A DNA stretch of 64,000 nucleotides from Halobacteriovoraceae bacterium (GTDB taxonomy: Bacteria; Bdellovibrionota; Bacteriovoracia; Bacteriovoracales; Bacteriovoracaceae): contig JACKAJ010000016.1 in NCBI GenBank assembly GCA_020635135.1, forward strand, positions 186,001 to 250,000, given 5' to 3'. A program made the position numbers and the translations under genes. The notes below the pieces were generated by a model that was not told the origin of the DNA, searched no databases, and was given only the letters and a program-made list of their open reading frames with translations. Below, in pieces: positions 45,744 through 54,877 of the stretch (position 1 is its first letter; the number at the start of each line of letters is the position of its first letter).

Positions 45744-46336
45744 CAATTATCGCTGTTTCAGGAGGTAGTGGTTCTGGGAAAACTACCTATGCACGATTGC
45801 TCCAAAAAAAACTAGGTGATGAAAACTCAGCCATTCTCTATCAAGATTCTTACTATCGCGATCAAAGTCGAAATTTTGATTACGATGGGGGCTCTGTCAA
45901 TTTTGATCACCCCGATGCTTTAGAATTTCCACTGCTTGAATCTCACCTTATTGAACTCAAAAAGGGTAACTCAATTCAAGTACCGATCTATGATTTTGCG
46001 ACCCATACCCGCATTAAAAAATCTGAACACTTTCCTCTTAAAGAATATGTGATTGTTGATGGCATCCTTCTTTTTTCTCAAGATCCTCTCGTTGAAATTT
46101 TTGATTATAAAATTTTTATCGATTGCCCTGAAGAGCTTCGCTACGAACGCCGGCTTAACCGCGATGTTAAAGAAAGAGGGCGCACACCTGAAGGTGTTCA
46201 CAATCAATTTTACAATCAAGTAAAACCTATGCATGATCAATTTGTTGAACCCACAAAGAATATTGCTGATCTCGTTGTCGAACAAGGTGAACTTTTCGAA
46301 AGTGTTATCGATTTCTATAAGCTTTTACTCAGTTAA
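45728..46336 (+). CDS. udk: Uridine kinase with probable AUU start codon
   Basis: This 202-residue P-loop kinase phosphorylates uridine/cytidine to UMP/CMP. The P-loop reads SGGSGSGKTT close to the start; FDHPDALEF and the YERRLNRDVKERGR lid follow. Between the in-frame stop at 45668 and the P-loop there is no ATG, GTG or TTG. The best candidate is ATT at 45728, seven bases after AGGAG, inside the end of upp. A second ATT at 45725 is less well spaced. A sequencing error or upp-udk frameshift fusion is the alternative. Confidence 0.85.
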   Translation: MSKQVTIIAVSGGSGSGKTTYARLLQKKLGDENSAILYQDSYYRDQSRNFDYDGGSVNFDHPDALEFPLLESHLIELKKGNSIQVPIYDFATHTRIKKSEHFPLKEYVIVDGILLFSQDPLVEIFDYKIFIDCPEELRYERRLNRDVKERGRTPEGVHNQFYNQVKPMHDQFVEPTKNIADLVVEQGELFESVIDFYKLLLS

Positions 46337-46473
46337 TTAAAGTTTCCCTCCTCTCGTTTTTTGTCTAAAAATAATAATTCCTTACTTTCTAACTCTTTGC
46401 TTCGCATCAAAGAACCCCGATAAGATACACTTTAAGAGTGTTCCAGGAAGGATGACTCACGAGAAGGATTCTC

Positions 46474-47610
46474 ATGCGCCCCTATTTTTTACTCTTATCA
46501 CTATTGATGTGCCCGTCACTTAGGGCCTTAGAACTCTCCATGATTGAAGATATTAATTTGAGAATGGGTCCAATACCCGAAAGCACCGTGCTCAAAAAAA
46601 TTGCATCAATCGCCAAAAGAAAAAAAACTTATCTCTCCATAGGAGAATCTCACCTTTATCCCGATTCAACTCGCATTTATGCAGAAAAACTACAAAAACA
46701 ATTTTTTGATAATGTAAAAACCAATGTGAGAACTTGCCATGAAACAATCAGCAGTCTCGATGAATATCCTTACTATGATTATTTCAATCTGCACTCGGCA
46801 GAGGTCATAGCATCAACCAGTAACTCTCCAAAACTTTCTAACTTTAAACAATGTTATTCCGACGAATATAGCCTCAATTTTTATTCAGGATTTTTCCATC
46901 AGTACCCACTTTCGATCGCTTTTAAAAACGATTTCCCTGTTACTGAAGTTTCTGGATATCGTGGAAATAACATCTATGACCAAATGTCTGGGCTTAAAGG
47001 TGTTTTCGTCAGTTTTATCGACCTCGATTATCTCGAAAAAGTATGGACTCAGAGTTTTTTTAAAAAGAAATTTAAATCTGTTAGACTCTTCAGAGAAAAA
47101 GCAAATTTAATGATATCTAAAGTTGATACAATAATGAAAGGTTTACAGTGGACACATCGGACCCATAATTTATGGCGCGATCAATGGGCCTTTATTATCG
47201 ATAAATCTTTTTTCCCTTTCAATAAAAAAGTTCGAAAGACTATCCCTGATAATGCTTTCATCTATCTTACCGAGCAAGCATTTAGAGTTCCTATGAAAAA
47301 GCTCAAACTTATTCGTGCTCTCAATCAATTAAGTGACGAAAGAATAGAGAATTTTTTAGAACTCTTAAAAGATATGGAAAAATATTTTATTTCAACTGAA
47401 ATTCAACCGATGAGTAATGGCGATCGATCCCATTTTAACATTGGGTCACTCCCTGTCAGCTTTGGTCCTGAATCTGAAATTTTTTATTTGCTAAATAAAA
47501 AGAAAAATATAAAGAAAATTATTTTCGTCCAAAACGATAATCTCAATTTGGAGTGCTTAGATCCTCTTAATTCTACAAATGTAGAAATTGATTGTTCTGA
47601 TTTATTTTAA
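46474..47610 (+). CDS. Secreted hypothetical protein with GESH motif
   Basis: This 378-residue exported protein has signal peptide PYFLLLSLLMCPSLRALE and mature sequence beginning LSMIEDI. The YLSIGESHLYPDS segment recalls the GExH motif of ChaN/erythromycin-esterase-like folds, which bind haem or metal through Glu and His, but overall similarity is weak. AAGGA lies before the ATG. It contains several Cys (TCHET, QCYSDE). No partner gene. Confidence 0.6.
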   Translation: MRPYFLLLSLLMCPSLRALELSMIEDINLRMGPIPESTVLKKIASIAKRKKTYLSIGESHLYPDSTRIYAEKLQKQFFDNVKTNVRTCHETISSLDEYPYYDYFNLHSAEVIASTSNSPKLSNFKQCYSDEYSLNFYSGFFHQYPLSIAFKNDFPVTEVSGYRGNNIYDQMSGLKGVFVSFIDLDYLEKVWTQSFFKKKFKSVRLFREKANLMISKVDTIMKGLQWTHRTHNLWRDQWAFIIDKSFFPFNKKVRKTIPDNAFIYLTEQAFRVPMKKLKLIRALNQLSDERIENFLELLKDMEKYFISTEIQPMSNGDRSHFNIGSLPVSFGPESEIFYLLNKKKNIKKIIFVQNDNLNLECLDPLNSTNVEIDCSDLF

Positions 47611-47617
47611 AAAGTGT

Positions 47618-48376
47618 TTAAACAGGCATCCCTGGCTGCGGAGCCTTGCCAAGGGAATTCAAGTTGATATTTTCAAGGATAAAACGGTTAATTTGAATTT
47701 CTTGTTTGGGATTGATATCTAGAAACTCAATTCCGACTCTCCAAGGGTTTGTTGCCGATTCTGCGTCTGTAGCATCTATCTCTTTTTTATAAATCACTCG
47801 TCCATTAACTACAAATTTTAAATCATCTTGAACAATTTCAATTTCACGAATAAGTTCATTGTTTTTAAAAAGTTTGATTTCTCTACGATTGACATTGAAA
47901 GCGGCGCCAGAGACTGAATAGTCTTTACATTCGACTGCGATAGATTCGTGAGTTTTCGTTTCTGCATTAAATTTTTCAAAAGAAATTTTAGGCTGATTGC
48001 GCTTGTCGCGGACCAATCTCAATGTTTTTCTTCTCTCCAAGCGAATAAAAGTTTCCGGAAAGCGAAAAATAAATTGTTGACCAGCTTCACTCACAGGTTT
48101 TAATTTAAACAAAGAATAATTTGTAGAAATAAAAAAGTTGAGTAAGCCTTGTTCGTAGAGCATCTTCTTAAACTTTGGTCCTGCATCAGGTATATCTATC
48201 GTCAAAACTTGCTTTGGTTTTGATATTCCACTCACTCGACAGTTCTTAACCAGTCTTTTCCCATCAATAGTAACCCAAGCAATGATGGGACTATTATCGT
48301 GAAGAGCTTTCTTGATGATTTTTAAAAAATCATCCGTCCCTTCCAATTTGTTATATTTCATATTATCTTGACTCAT
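47618..48376 (-). CDS. PilZ domain protein paired with ATPase
   Basis: This 252-residue protein has an N-terminal beta-rich region like the YcgR-type PilZN domain (about 1-105) followed by a PilZ domain with RRKTLR (about 114-119) and DYSVSGAAF. The cyclic-di-GMP motif is therefore intact. It starts five bases after the ATPase gene, which suggests a complex or a shared signal. AGGAGC precedes the ATG. It may act like YcgR as a brake, but no flagellar gene is nearby. Confidence 0.87.
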   Translation of the reverse strand: MSQDNMKYNKLEGTDDFLKIIKKALHDNSPIIAWVTIDGKRLVKNCRVSGISKPKQVLTIDIPDAGPKFKKMLYEQGLLNFFISTNYSLFKLKPVSEAGQQFIFRFPETFIRLERRKTLRLVRDKRNQPKISFEKFNAETKTHESIAVECKDYSVSGAAFNVNRREIKLFKNNELIREIEIVQDDLKFVVNGRVIYKKEIDATDAESATNPWRVGIEFLDINPKQEIQINRFILENINLNSLGKAPQPGMPV

Positions 48377-48381
48377 GAATT

Positions 48382-49233
48382 TTAAAAGCTCCTATTTTCT
48401 TTAATAAAAACTTCTTTCGATGAGTTAAGAAATTTTTTAAATTGCCTAGTTTTCTTTAAAATCACCCATAAGCAAGTAAAATTATCTAAATCGATATTAA
48501 AATTCATTCCATTGGAGTTATTAAAAATAACATTAAGTCCAATACCCGCTCCCCCTTCTTTTGTTTCAGGAGCGATTATCTCTTTAAAAAGATAGTTTTT
48601 TATCGTCTTTGCCAATAAACTTCCGTAAAAATCTTTAGTATAAATAACAATTTCATCATCATTGGCATAAATTTTTACTTCAGCTTCTTTCCCATCTTCT
48701 AGAGAAACTTCGTTTTCTCTATTGGTATAGCGATAAATGGGATTTCCACTGTCATCGACAGGAGAATCAAATAATGCGTTTGTCAGTACTTCTTGCATCA
48801 CGAGGATGTAGCGACTTTTTAAGTGTTCGATGCTAATATTGAGAATATTCAAACTTTCATCGACAATTTTATTAATATCGGAAGTTTTCTTCAATTTGTG
48901 TTCACAAACTAATTGGTCTTTAAGGACTCTAGCACTCTCAGTATATTTCATGAAAGAATGAATTTTACTAGGAAGTTCTGAAAACTCACAACATACAAAA
49001 AAATCTGGTTTAATATCACTAAACCCGTTTTCGCGAAGACCCACGATATTGTCACTAAAATAAAGACAGTGGGTAAAAATAAGATCTTCATCAAATTCAT
49101 TACAATGCTGAAAATCGATAATATTGAACTCGTAATCATCGAGGTCTTCATTAAAACAGAAATCAAATTCTGAAAAAAGACTTTCTTTAAATTGGTCAAT
49201 TCGGTTAGTGAGAACGTTAATTGTTTGAGACAT
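48382..49233 (-). CDS. HATPase_c (anti-sigma/kinase-like) protein
   Basis: This 283-residue protein has an N-terminal ~130-residue region of unknown fold, rich in Phe, Asp and Glu, that may be a receiver-like or partner domain. The C-terminal half is a GHKL ATPase: N-box EVLTNALFDSP and G-box EGGAGIGLNVIF. No His kinase dimerisation box is visible, so an anti-sigma-like serine kinase or ATP-binding regulator is more likely. It is in operon with the PilZ gene. Confidence 0.7.
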   Translation of the reverse strand: MSQTINVLTNRIDQFKESLFSEFDFCFNEDLDDYEFNIIDFQHCNEFDEDLIFTHCLYFSDNIVGLRENGFSDIKPDFFVCCEFSELPSKIHSFMKYTESARVLKDQLVCEHKLKKTSDINKIVDESLNILNISIEHLKSRYILVMQEVLTNALFDSPVDDSGNPIYRYTNRENEVSLEDGKEAEVKIYANDDEIVIYTKDFYGSLLAKTIKNYLFKEIIAPETKEGGAGIGLNVIFNNSNGMNFNIDLDNFTCLWVILKKTRQFKKFLNSSKEVFIKENRSF

Positions 49234-49361
49234 AGTATTTTATAAACCTTAAGTTTATTTTGCATGAAACTCAACAACATTGCCAACTGCAAAATATGAA
49301 CTCTTCGCTTTAGAAGAGTAATTGATTTCCCTTCTAGAACTCTTGGTGTATAAGAAAAACT

Positions 49362-49838
49362 ATGTTTTTGTTCCTTCTTGTCTTATTTACCTTAATACCA
49401 GCAATAGAGATTTATCTGATTATTTCAATCGGTTCACAAATTGGAGCCATGCACACTCTTGGTATTATTCTTTCAACAGGGATCATCGGCGCGTATCTAG
49501 CAAAATCGCAAGGGCTTAGTATCTTAAGCAAAATACAGATTGAACTGAATTCTGGAAAAATCCCAACGAGCCAACTTGTCCATGGACTTCTTGTTTTTGC
49601 AGGAGGCTTGCTGCTTCTCACACCAGGATTCTTGACTGACTTCATTGGATTTTGCTTCGTCCTTCCAGGGACAAGGCATATCATCTGCCAATTTCTTAAG
49701 CACAAATTTACCCAAGGTGTTCAGAATGGGAACATCTACTACTCTACGTTTTCAGGTAGCCGCTATAATCGAAATTCAACACAGCACACTCAAGGACATC
49801 AAACGATTATTGATGCCGAATTTAAAGAGAAAGAATAA
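49362..49838 (+). CDS. fxsA: FxsA family membrane protein
   Basis: This 158-residue protein has three or four membrane segments at the N-terminal half (LFTLIPAIEIYLIISIG; LLVFAGGLLLLTPGFLTD) and a soluble, polar C-terminus. FxsA overexpression relieves phage T7 exclusion by the F plasmid in E. coli; its natural role is unknown. The PGFLTD motif is the family signature. It precedes the HD-GYP gene by 60 bp. Confidence 0.88.
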   Translation: MFLFLLVLFTLIPAIEIYLIISIGSQIGAMHTLGIILSTGIIGAYLAKSQGLSILSKIQIELNSGKIPTSQLVHGLLVFAGGLLLLTPGFLTDFIGFCFVLPGTRHIICQFLKHKFTQGVQNGNIYYSTFSGSRYNRNSTQHTQGHQTIIDAEFKEKE

Positions 49839-49897
49839 CCGTTTACTACCGTCGGCTATTGCATTTAATTTCAACTTTCACAGACTTTAAGCCGAAA

Positions 49898-51301
49898 ATG
49901 ATTTGTATGGCCTCAATTGTAATTGCAGACACAGATAAGGAATGGGTTGCGAAACTCAAAGAGTACTTTGAAAAGTACCAGTATGAAGTTTCGCTAGTTG
50001 ATAATGGTAAAAAATGTCAAATAGCTCTCGCTAATAAAAAACATTCCGCCATTATTCTCGACTTCTCGATAAAAGACCATTCATCCATAAGTGTTTTAAA
50101 ATACATCAAAATTAATTGCCCATCTCTTCGAGTTATTTTTACACTCACGAATTTAGCGGAACTTGAAGAAATTGGTCTCAGTAAAAGTGATCTCAAGCAT
50201 CTTGGGGTCTACGATATTGTCGAAAAACCAACAGAACCGGAGCAAATTTTTAAGCTTATTGAACTTTATAATAATCCGACACTTTGGAATAAAATAGAAA
50301 GAACAGGTGAAACGAAAAATGAAGAAAACGTTGATGAACCCGACGATAACTTTGATAAAATTTCTTCCAAAACTTTTTTTAGTGGTAACACCACTATCTA
50401 TGACATTTATATTCGATTAAAACAGGATAAATATGTAAAGGTTCTCCACAGGGGTGATGTTTTTGACCAGCAAAGACTCGATAAATATATTAATGAAAAA
50501 AATGTAGAATTTTTCTATTTTAAAAAAGAAGATCGAATCCTTTACATAAATTTCATGAATAAACTTCTCTCTAAAGTCACTAATACTGAGAAGATTTCTC
50601 AAAAGTCACAAGCGAGTCTAACTAAAACTCTCACTGACAAATACATTAATGAAGTTTTTACTGGTGGGATGAATCCTCGTGTGGTCGAAGAGGGGAAGGC
50701 CATATGTGAAAACATTCACGGTTTGCTTGCCCGTAGTGATGACATGAAAAAACTCTTAGATACCTTCCTTGAGATGGAAATCGATGAAGAAGGTCAAAGT
50801 TTTCTTGTTTCGTTTTTTTCTATTGCAATTGGAAAAGAGCTCAATTGGGTTACTGAAAGAAGCGTTCAAACTCTTGGCATGGGTGGGATGCTTCACGATA
50901 TTGGAAAAATAAAGCTTCCCGATAATATTCGAAATAAAAAATTCTCTGAAATGACAGATGAAGAAAAGGAAATCTACAAAACCCACCCCCAGCTGGGAGT
51001 CGAATTACTGCAAGATTTTCCCTTTCTTCCAGAACCCGTTAGACAAATCGTTCTCCAACACCATGAAAGGCTCGATGGCTCAGGTTACCCCCATCGCTTG
51101 ACTGGAATGAAAATATTTCCAATGGCCAAAGTCATCGCAATAGCCGATGAATTCGTTAATCAACTGGTTGAAACTAAAATGTCTCCTGTTGAAGTTCTCA
51201 ATCAATTTATACGAAATGAAGAACTCATGATTCAATTTGACTCAAACCTTTTGCGCTCATTTCTTAAAAGTTTTATTAGCAATAATAAAAAAATTGCTTA
51301 A
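49898..51301 (+). CDS. Response regulator with HD-GYP phosphodiesterase domain
   Basis: The protein has 467 residues if it starts at the ATG at 49898 (a second ATG nine bases on is equally possible). An N-terminal REC domain (VIADTDKEW with phosphoacceptor Asp in AIILDFSI) is followed by a linker of ~150 residues and a C-terminal HD-GYP domain: LHDIGK and HHERLDGSGYP. HD-GYP enzymes hydrolyse c-di-GMP, so this is a likely antagonist of the PilZ proteins here. It lies ten bases before the UbiB gene. No kinase is adjacent except the GHKL protein, which faces away. Confidence 0.9.
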   Translation: MICMASIVIADTDKEWVAKLKEYFEKYQYEVSLVDNGKKCQIALANKKHSAIILDFSIKDHSSISVLKYIKINCPSLRVIFTLTNLAELEEIGLSKSDLKHLGVYDIVEKPTEPEQIFKLIELYNNPTLWNKIERTGETKNEENVDEPDDNFDKISSKTFFSGNTTIYDIYIRLKQDKYVKVLHRGDVFDQQRLDKYINEKNVEFFYFKKEDRILYINFMNKLLSKVTNTEKISQKSQASLTKTLTDKYINEVFTGGMNPRVVEEGKAICENIHGLLARSDDMKKLLDTFLEMEIDEEGQSFLVSFFSIAIGKELNWVTERSVQTLGMGGMLHDIGKIKLPDNIRNKKFSEMTDEEKEIYKTHPQLGVELLQDFPFLPEPVRQIVLQHHERLDGSGYPHRLTGMKIFPMAKVIAIADEFVNQLVETKMSPVEVLNQFIRNEELMIQFDSNLLRSFLKSFISNNKKIA

Positions 51302-51310
51302 GCGATTACC

Positions 51311-52636
51311 ATGCTATCAAAAATTAAAGAACAAAAACTAACCCCTTTTCTTTCAACTGTGTCGCGAATTAATCGCGTACTTATATATAATTCTATTTTC
51401 AAGATGCCGCTTCGTTTACTTAAGGTGAGCAAATGCGATGGATTCAAGAATTTTCCAGAAAACCTTACTGGAGAATTTATGGCCGACGTGCTTGAAGAGA
51501 GTGGTCCTCTTTTTGGAAAAATTGGCCAAATACTATCTACAAGACAGGATTTACTTGGAAAAGAAGTCTGTAAAAAACTCAAAAAACTTCAAAACCATGG
51601 CACTCCCCTTCCCTATTCTCAAATCCTTTCGCTTTTGAAAAAAGAATATCAAGATTTCCCTTTCAAAAAAATTATAAAAAAACCCCTGGGTGTAGGCACA
51701 ATTGCTCAAGTTCATGAAGCCCAATTAAAGAATAGTCAAAAAGTCGTTATAAAAATAGTTCGTCCCCATTCTCGTGATTATCTCTTGAAGGATATCAAGG
51801 CAGTAGAATTTACTCTCGATATTCTTGGTCTCCTTATACCAGATCACAAAATTCAAATTATCCGTGCTCCTCTTCTCAATCTTCTCGATAGCTTAAAAAA
51901 CGAAATTGATCTTCTCGTTGAAGCAAACAATCTCGAAGATCTCAAAAAGAAAACTTTGAATAAACAAGTTTATATACCTAAAGTTTATAAGTCCTTCTGT
52001 ACCAGCAATGTGCTCGTTATGGAAAAAATTGAAGGCAAGCCATTATCTTCATTTGGTCCTCGAACAAAAGTGGCCAAAGAGATAGGAACGATGGCCTTAA
52101 AAGAACTTTTAATCCAAGCCTTCAAAGGCGGACTTTTTCACGCTGACCCTCACCCAGGTAACCTTTTTGTGATGGAAGATGGAAGGTTAGCCTTTATTGA
52201 CCTCGGGTTAGCCGGACGCTTTCAAAGTGCAGATCGCAAGGTGCTTCTCCAGGCCATAAAAGCATTCTTAAGTGGTGATAAAGACGGAAGTTTTAAGGCT
52301 TTACTCAAACTAGGTGTGCGTCCCAAAAAATTTGATGAAGCAAAATTCAAAAGCGATATTTCAAAAATTTTTCAAAAACATAAAAATAAAATATCAGAGC
52401 GAATTAAAAACTTAGACAGTAATCCTAACACCGTTGAGAATTTCATCAATGAACTTTTCTTATGTGCCTACAAGCACGGCCTTTACATACCTCCCTCGAC
52501 ATCACTATTGGTTAAATCTCTGGTAACGATAGAAGGAGTTGCACGAAATCTTAATCCCGATCTTAAAATTTCAGAAGTCGTTCTTTCGGTTGTGACAGAA
52601 ATCTTAACACCTAAATGGCTTCGTTGGCTCTATTAG
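51311..52636 (+). CDS. UbiB/ABC1 family atypical kinase
   Basis: This 441-residue protein of the AarF/UbiB/ADCK family supports quinone biosynthesis or lipid homeostasis at the membrane. The KxGQ motif appears as FGKIGQILSTR, the A-rich loop region as LGVGTIAQVHEA, the VVIKI Lys follows, and catalytic HADPHPGN and FIDLG are present. No second quinone gene is nearby. It starts nine bases after the HD-GYP gene, so they may share a transcript, and its stop interlocks with that of the convergent NSS transporter. Confidence 0.9.
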   Translation: MLSKIKEQKLTPFLSTVSRINRVLIYNSIFKMPLRLLKVSKCDGFKNFPENLTGEFMADVLEESGPLFGKIGQILSTRQDLLGKEVCKKLKKLQNHGTPLPYSQILSLLKKEYQDFPFKKIIKKPLGVGTIAQVHEAQLKNSQKVVIKIVRPHSRDYLLKDIKAVEFTLDILGLLIPDHKIQIIRAPLLNLLDSLKNEIDLLVEANNLEDLKKKTLNKQVYIPKVYKSFCTSNVLVMEKIEGKPLSSFGPRTKVAKEIGTMALKELLIQAFKGGLFHADPHPGNLFVMEDGRLAFIDLGLAGRFQSADRKVLLQAIKAFLSGDKDGSFKALLKLGVRPKKFDEAKFKSDISKIFQKHKNKISERIKNLDSNPNTVENFINELFLCAYKHGLYIPPSTSLLVKSLVTIEGVARNLNPDLKISEVVLSVVTEILTPKWLRWLY

Positions 52637-53976
52637 AAGACACCGATCTTGTAGAGGATAACCAACAAGACGAGAAGTGGGCTAATGAAACGAATCGTAA
52701 AGTTCCAAGCTTTAAAGAATACTTTGTTCTCAGTTTCAGTAAACTCATCACGCTTGGCCTTTTCTGAAACAAAAAAACCTGCAAATAATGAAATTAGCAT
52801 CCCCCCGACTGGCAAACTCCAATTAGAAGTAAAGTAATCCAGCTTATCCATCAGAGCAAGTGAAGTAAAAAATTCAGAAGCACCATTTCCTAAAGCTGAA
52901 GCTATCCCCATAATCCAGACACCAACGGCGCCGATGATAGTTCCAATTTTTCTATTAATTTTATAAGTCTCATCTATAAAAGAAACCAGTGGTTCTAAGA
53001 GAGAAATGGTAGAACTTAAAGCGGCAAAAGCAACTAAAAGATAAAAAAGTGCAGCAATGACATTCCCCATAGGAAGAGCATTAAACTGTACACTTAACGT
53101 TGTAAAAAGAATGGCCGCTGATTCTTTAACTTCCATTTGTGTACCAAAAATTATTGGGTACATCATGAAGCATGAAAAAGTGGCTATGAGAGTATCCATG
53201 ATTGTAATCCAAATTCCGGCTCTCACCAAACTAAAACCTTTGGGAAGATAAGAACCATACACAATCATTACCCCAAGCCCTAATGATAGAGTAAAGAACG
53301 CATGCCCAACAGCTTCAAGAACACCATGAGAAGTGATCTTTGAAAAATCAAAGTTAAACATAAATGAAATTGTGTCCGATGCCCCATAAGTGTAAAAAGA
53401 AATACAGGCAATTAAAAAAACTAAAATCCCTAGAACAGGCATTAGGATTTTAACGGCCTTTTCAATCCCTTTAGTTCCTCGATAAATGATAAAAGCCGTG
53501 AGAAACATAAAAATGGTATGGTAAAGAACTTGTTTTTCACCATTGCCTACAAATTCTCCAAAACGAGGACCTGCATTTTCAAAAGTTAGACTTTGAAAAT
53601 TTCCAACAAGTGAGTTGAAGAAATAATCGAGAGTCCAACCAGCAACAACTGAATAAAATGACAAAATAGTCACTGCAGAAAAAATGCAAAGCAGACCAAC
53701 GAGTTTCCAAAACCAGTTATTATTGGAAAGCTCTTTGAATGTCCCATAGGTATTCAATTTAGCATGCCGACCTAAAACCATTTCAGAAATTATAATTGGA
53801 AATCCCACTAAGGTTATAGCTATTAAATAAATAATAAAGAAAGCCCCTCCACCATTTTCGTAAGTGATATAAGGAAATTTCCAAATGTTACCAAGCCCAA
53901 CGGCAGAGCCAACACAAGCAATAATAAAGCCTACAGAGGAACTCCACTGCCCTCGATTTTGATTTGAGTCATTCAT
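52633..53976 (-). CDS. Sodium-dependent (NSS/SNF) transporter
   Basis: This 447-residue inner-membrane symporter of the neurotransmitter:sodium family, like LeuT and MhsT, has 11 membrane segments. The N-terminal signature SAVGLGNIWKFPY with the sodium-binding Asn is intact, and GGGAFFIIYL follows. It probably imports amino acids with sodium, which suits a peptide- or protein-feeding organism. Substrate is not predictable. Single-gene unit. Confidence 0.93.
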   Translation of the reverse strand: MNDSNQNRGQWSSSVGFIIACVGSAVGLGNIWKFPYITYENGGGAFFIIYLIAITLVGFPIIISEMVLGRHAKLNTYGTFKELSNNNWFWKLVGLLCIFSAVTILSFYSVVAGWTLDYFFNSLVGNFQSLTFENAGPRFGEFVGNGEKQVLYHTIFMFLTAFIIYRGTKGIEKAVKILMPVLGILVFLIACISFYTYGASDTISFMFNFDFSKITSHGVLEAVGHAFFTLSLGLGVMIVYGSYLPKGFSLVRAGIWITIMDTLIATFSCFMMYPIIFGTQMEVKESAAILFTTLSVQFNALPMGNVIAALFYLLVAFAALSSTISLLEPLVSFIDETYKINRKIGTIIGAVGVWIMGIASALGNGASEFFTSLALMDKLDYFTSNWSLPVGGMLISLFAGFFVSEKAKRDEFTETENKVFFKAWNFTIRFISPLLVLLVILYKIGVF

Positions 53977-54046
53977 AGATCTATATCTAGATTAAATTTT
54001 TAAGAAATACAAGTTTGGAGTGTTTTTTTAATGAACAGTGAGATGA

Positions 54047-54382
54047 CTAATCATCACTTCCGGTCTTCTTTAATTTTTTGAGAAGGTCTCCACCATTTTT
54101 GAGCACTGTTAGATTGGTATCATTGTCCATTTCGTATATGGGATCAGAATCTGCAACTGATTTTTCTTCACTCGCTTGGTCTTCACAATAATAACCAAGT
54201 TCACTGAGAAAGACTTCTGCAATACTTAGAGCTGTAAAACATGTTCGGATAAACGTACTTCGACTCTCCATGTATTTACGATCAACTTTATCATAAATGG
54301 AAGGAAGAATAGTTTTAGCAACTTCGTACAATCTATCTTGATAATCGTCTTTAGCTAAATTCCGCTTCAGTTTTTTATCCAT
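54047..54382 (-). CDS. Hypothetical protein, 111 residues
   Basis: This small soluble, mostly helical protein is Lys/Asp-rich with a Lys-rich C-terminus (LLKKLKKTGSDD). It contains two Cys (TCFTA, YCED). I recognise no family. It lies between the NSS transporter and the RRM gene, which ends in a terminator just upstream, so it is probably a separate transcript. Confidence 0.6.
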   Translation of the reverse strand: MDKKLKRNLAKDDYQDRLYEVAKTILPSIYDKVDRKYMESRSTFIRTCFTALSIAEVFLSELGYYCEDQASEEKSVADSDPIYEMDNDTNLTVLKNGGDLLKKLKKTGSDD

Positions 54383-54467
54383 ACTAAGCTTATCGATAAA
54401 TTCGATAGAAACTTAATGGCTCGAACGGTTTAGTGGATTATTTTAGTCTGTTTCAGGATGTAAAAAA

Positions 54468-54487
54468 GCCCAACTTAAAAATTGGGC
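54468..54487 (-). terminator. Intrinsic terminator of RRM gene
   Basis: On the minus strand GCCCAA and TTGGGC pair around an 8-nt loop and are followed by a run of six T. It lies about 40 bp after the RRM gene stop. Confidence 0.85.
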
Positions 54488-54526
54488 CTTCTATCAAAAT
54501 CAAAAAACTAAATTACTTCGAGTAAA

Positions 54527-54820
54527 CTATCGACGAAATCCACCGCTACGAGGACCACCGCCTCCGCCGCGAGGTTTTTCTTGAGCAATATTGACTTTTA
54601 AATTTCGACCGTTGTTTTCTTTCCCGTCTAAATTTTCAATTGCTGTTTGAGCCTCATCTGGTGTTCCCATTTCGACGAACCCAAACCCTCGACTTCGACC
54701 TGTCTCACGGTCTGTAATAATTTTCACAGAATTAACTGTTCCGTACTCTTGAAATAAATTTTCAAGATCTGACTCTGACATTTGGAAAGAAATATTTCCA
54801 ACATAAACCTTACTGCTCAT
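54527..54820 (-). CDS. Single-RRM RNA-binding protein
   Basis: This 97-residue protein has one RNA recognition motif: RNP2 VYVGNI and RNP1 RGFGFVEM, followed by a short Gly/Arg-rich tail (GGGGGPRSGG). It resembles the cyanobacterial Rbp and other bacterial glycine-rich RRM proteins, often induced by cold. GGAGG sets the ATG at 54820; the longer frame to 54895 lies in the leader. The leader holds a hairpin at 54859-54877. Confidence 0.92.
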   Translation of the reverse strand: MSSKVYVGNISFQMSESDLENLFQEYGTVNSVKIITDRETGRSRGFGFVEMGTPDEAQTAIENLDGKENNGRNLKVNIAQEKPRGGGGGPRSGGFRR

Positions 54821-54858
54821 AAAAAAAGCCTCCAAAAAATCTAACTTAAGCCTATCCC

Positions 54859-54877
54859 CTAGGAGCCCTTCTCCTAG
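54859..54877 (-). promoter_or_regulatory. Leader hairpin upstream of RRM gene
   Basis: On the minus strand CTAGGAG and CTCCTAG form a perfect 7-bp stem around AAGGG, 38 bases before the start codon. It could be a thermosensor or autoregulatory element, as many RRM genes are cold-controlled; this is inference. Confidence 0.4.
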
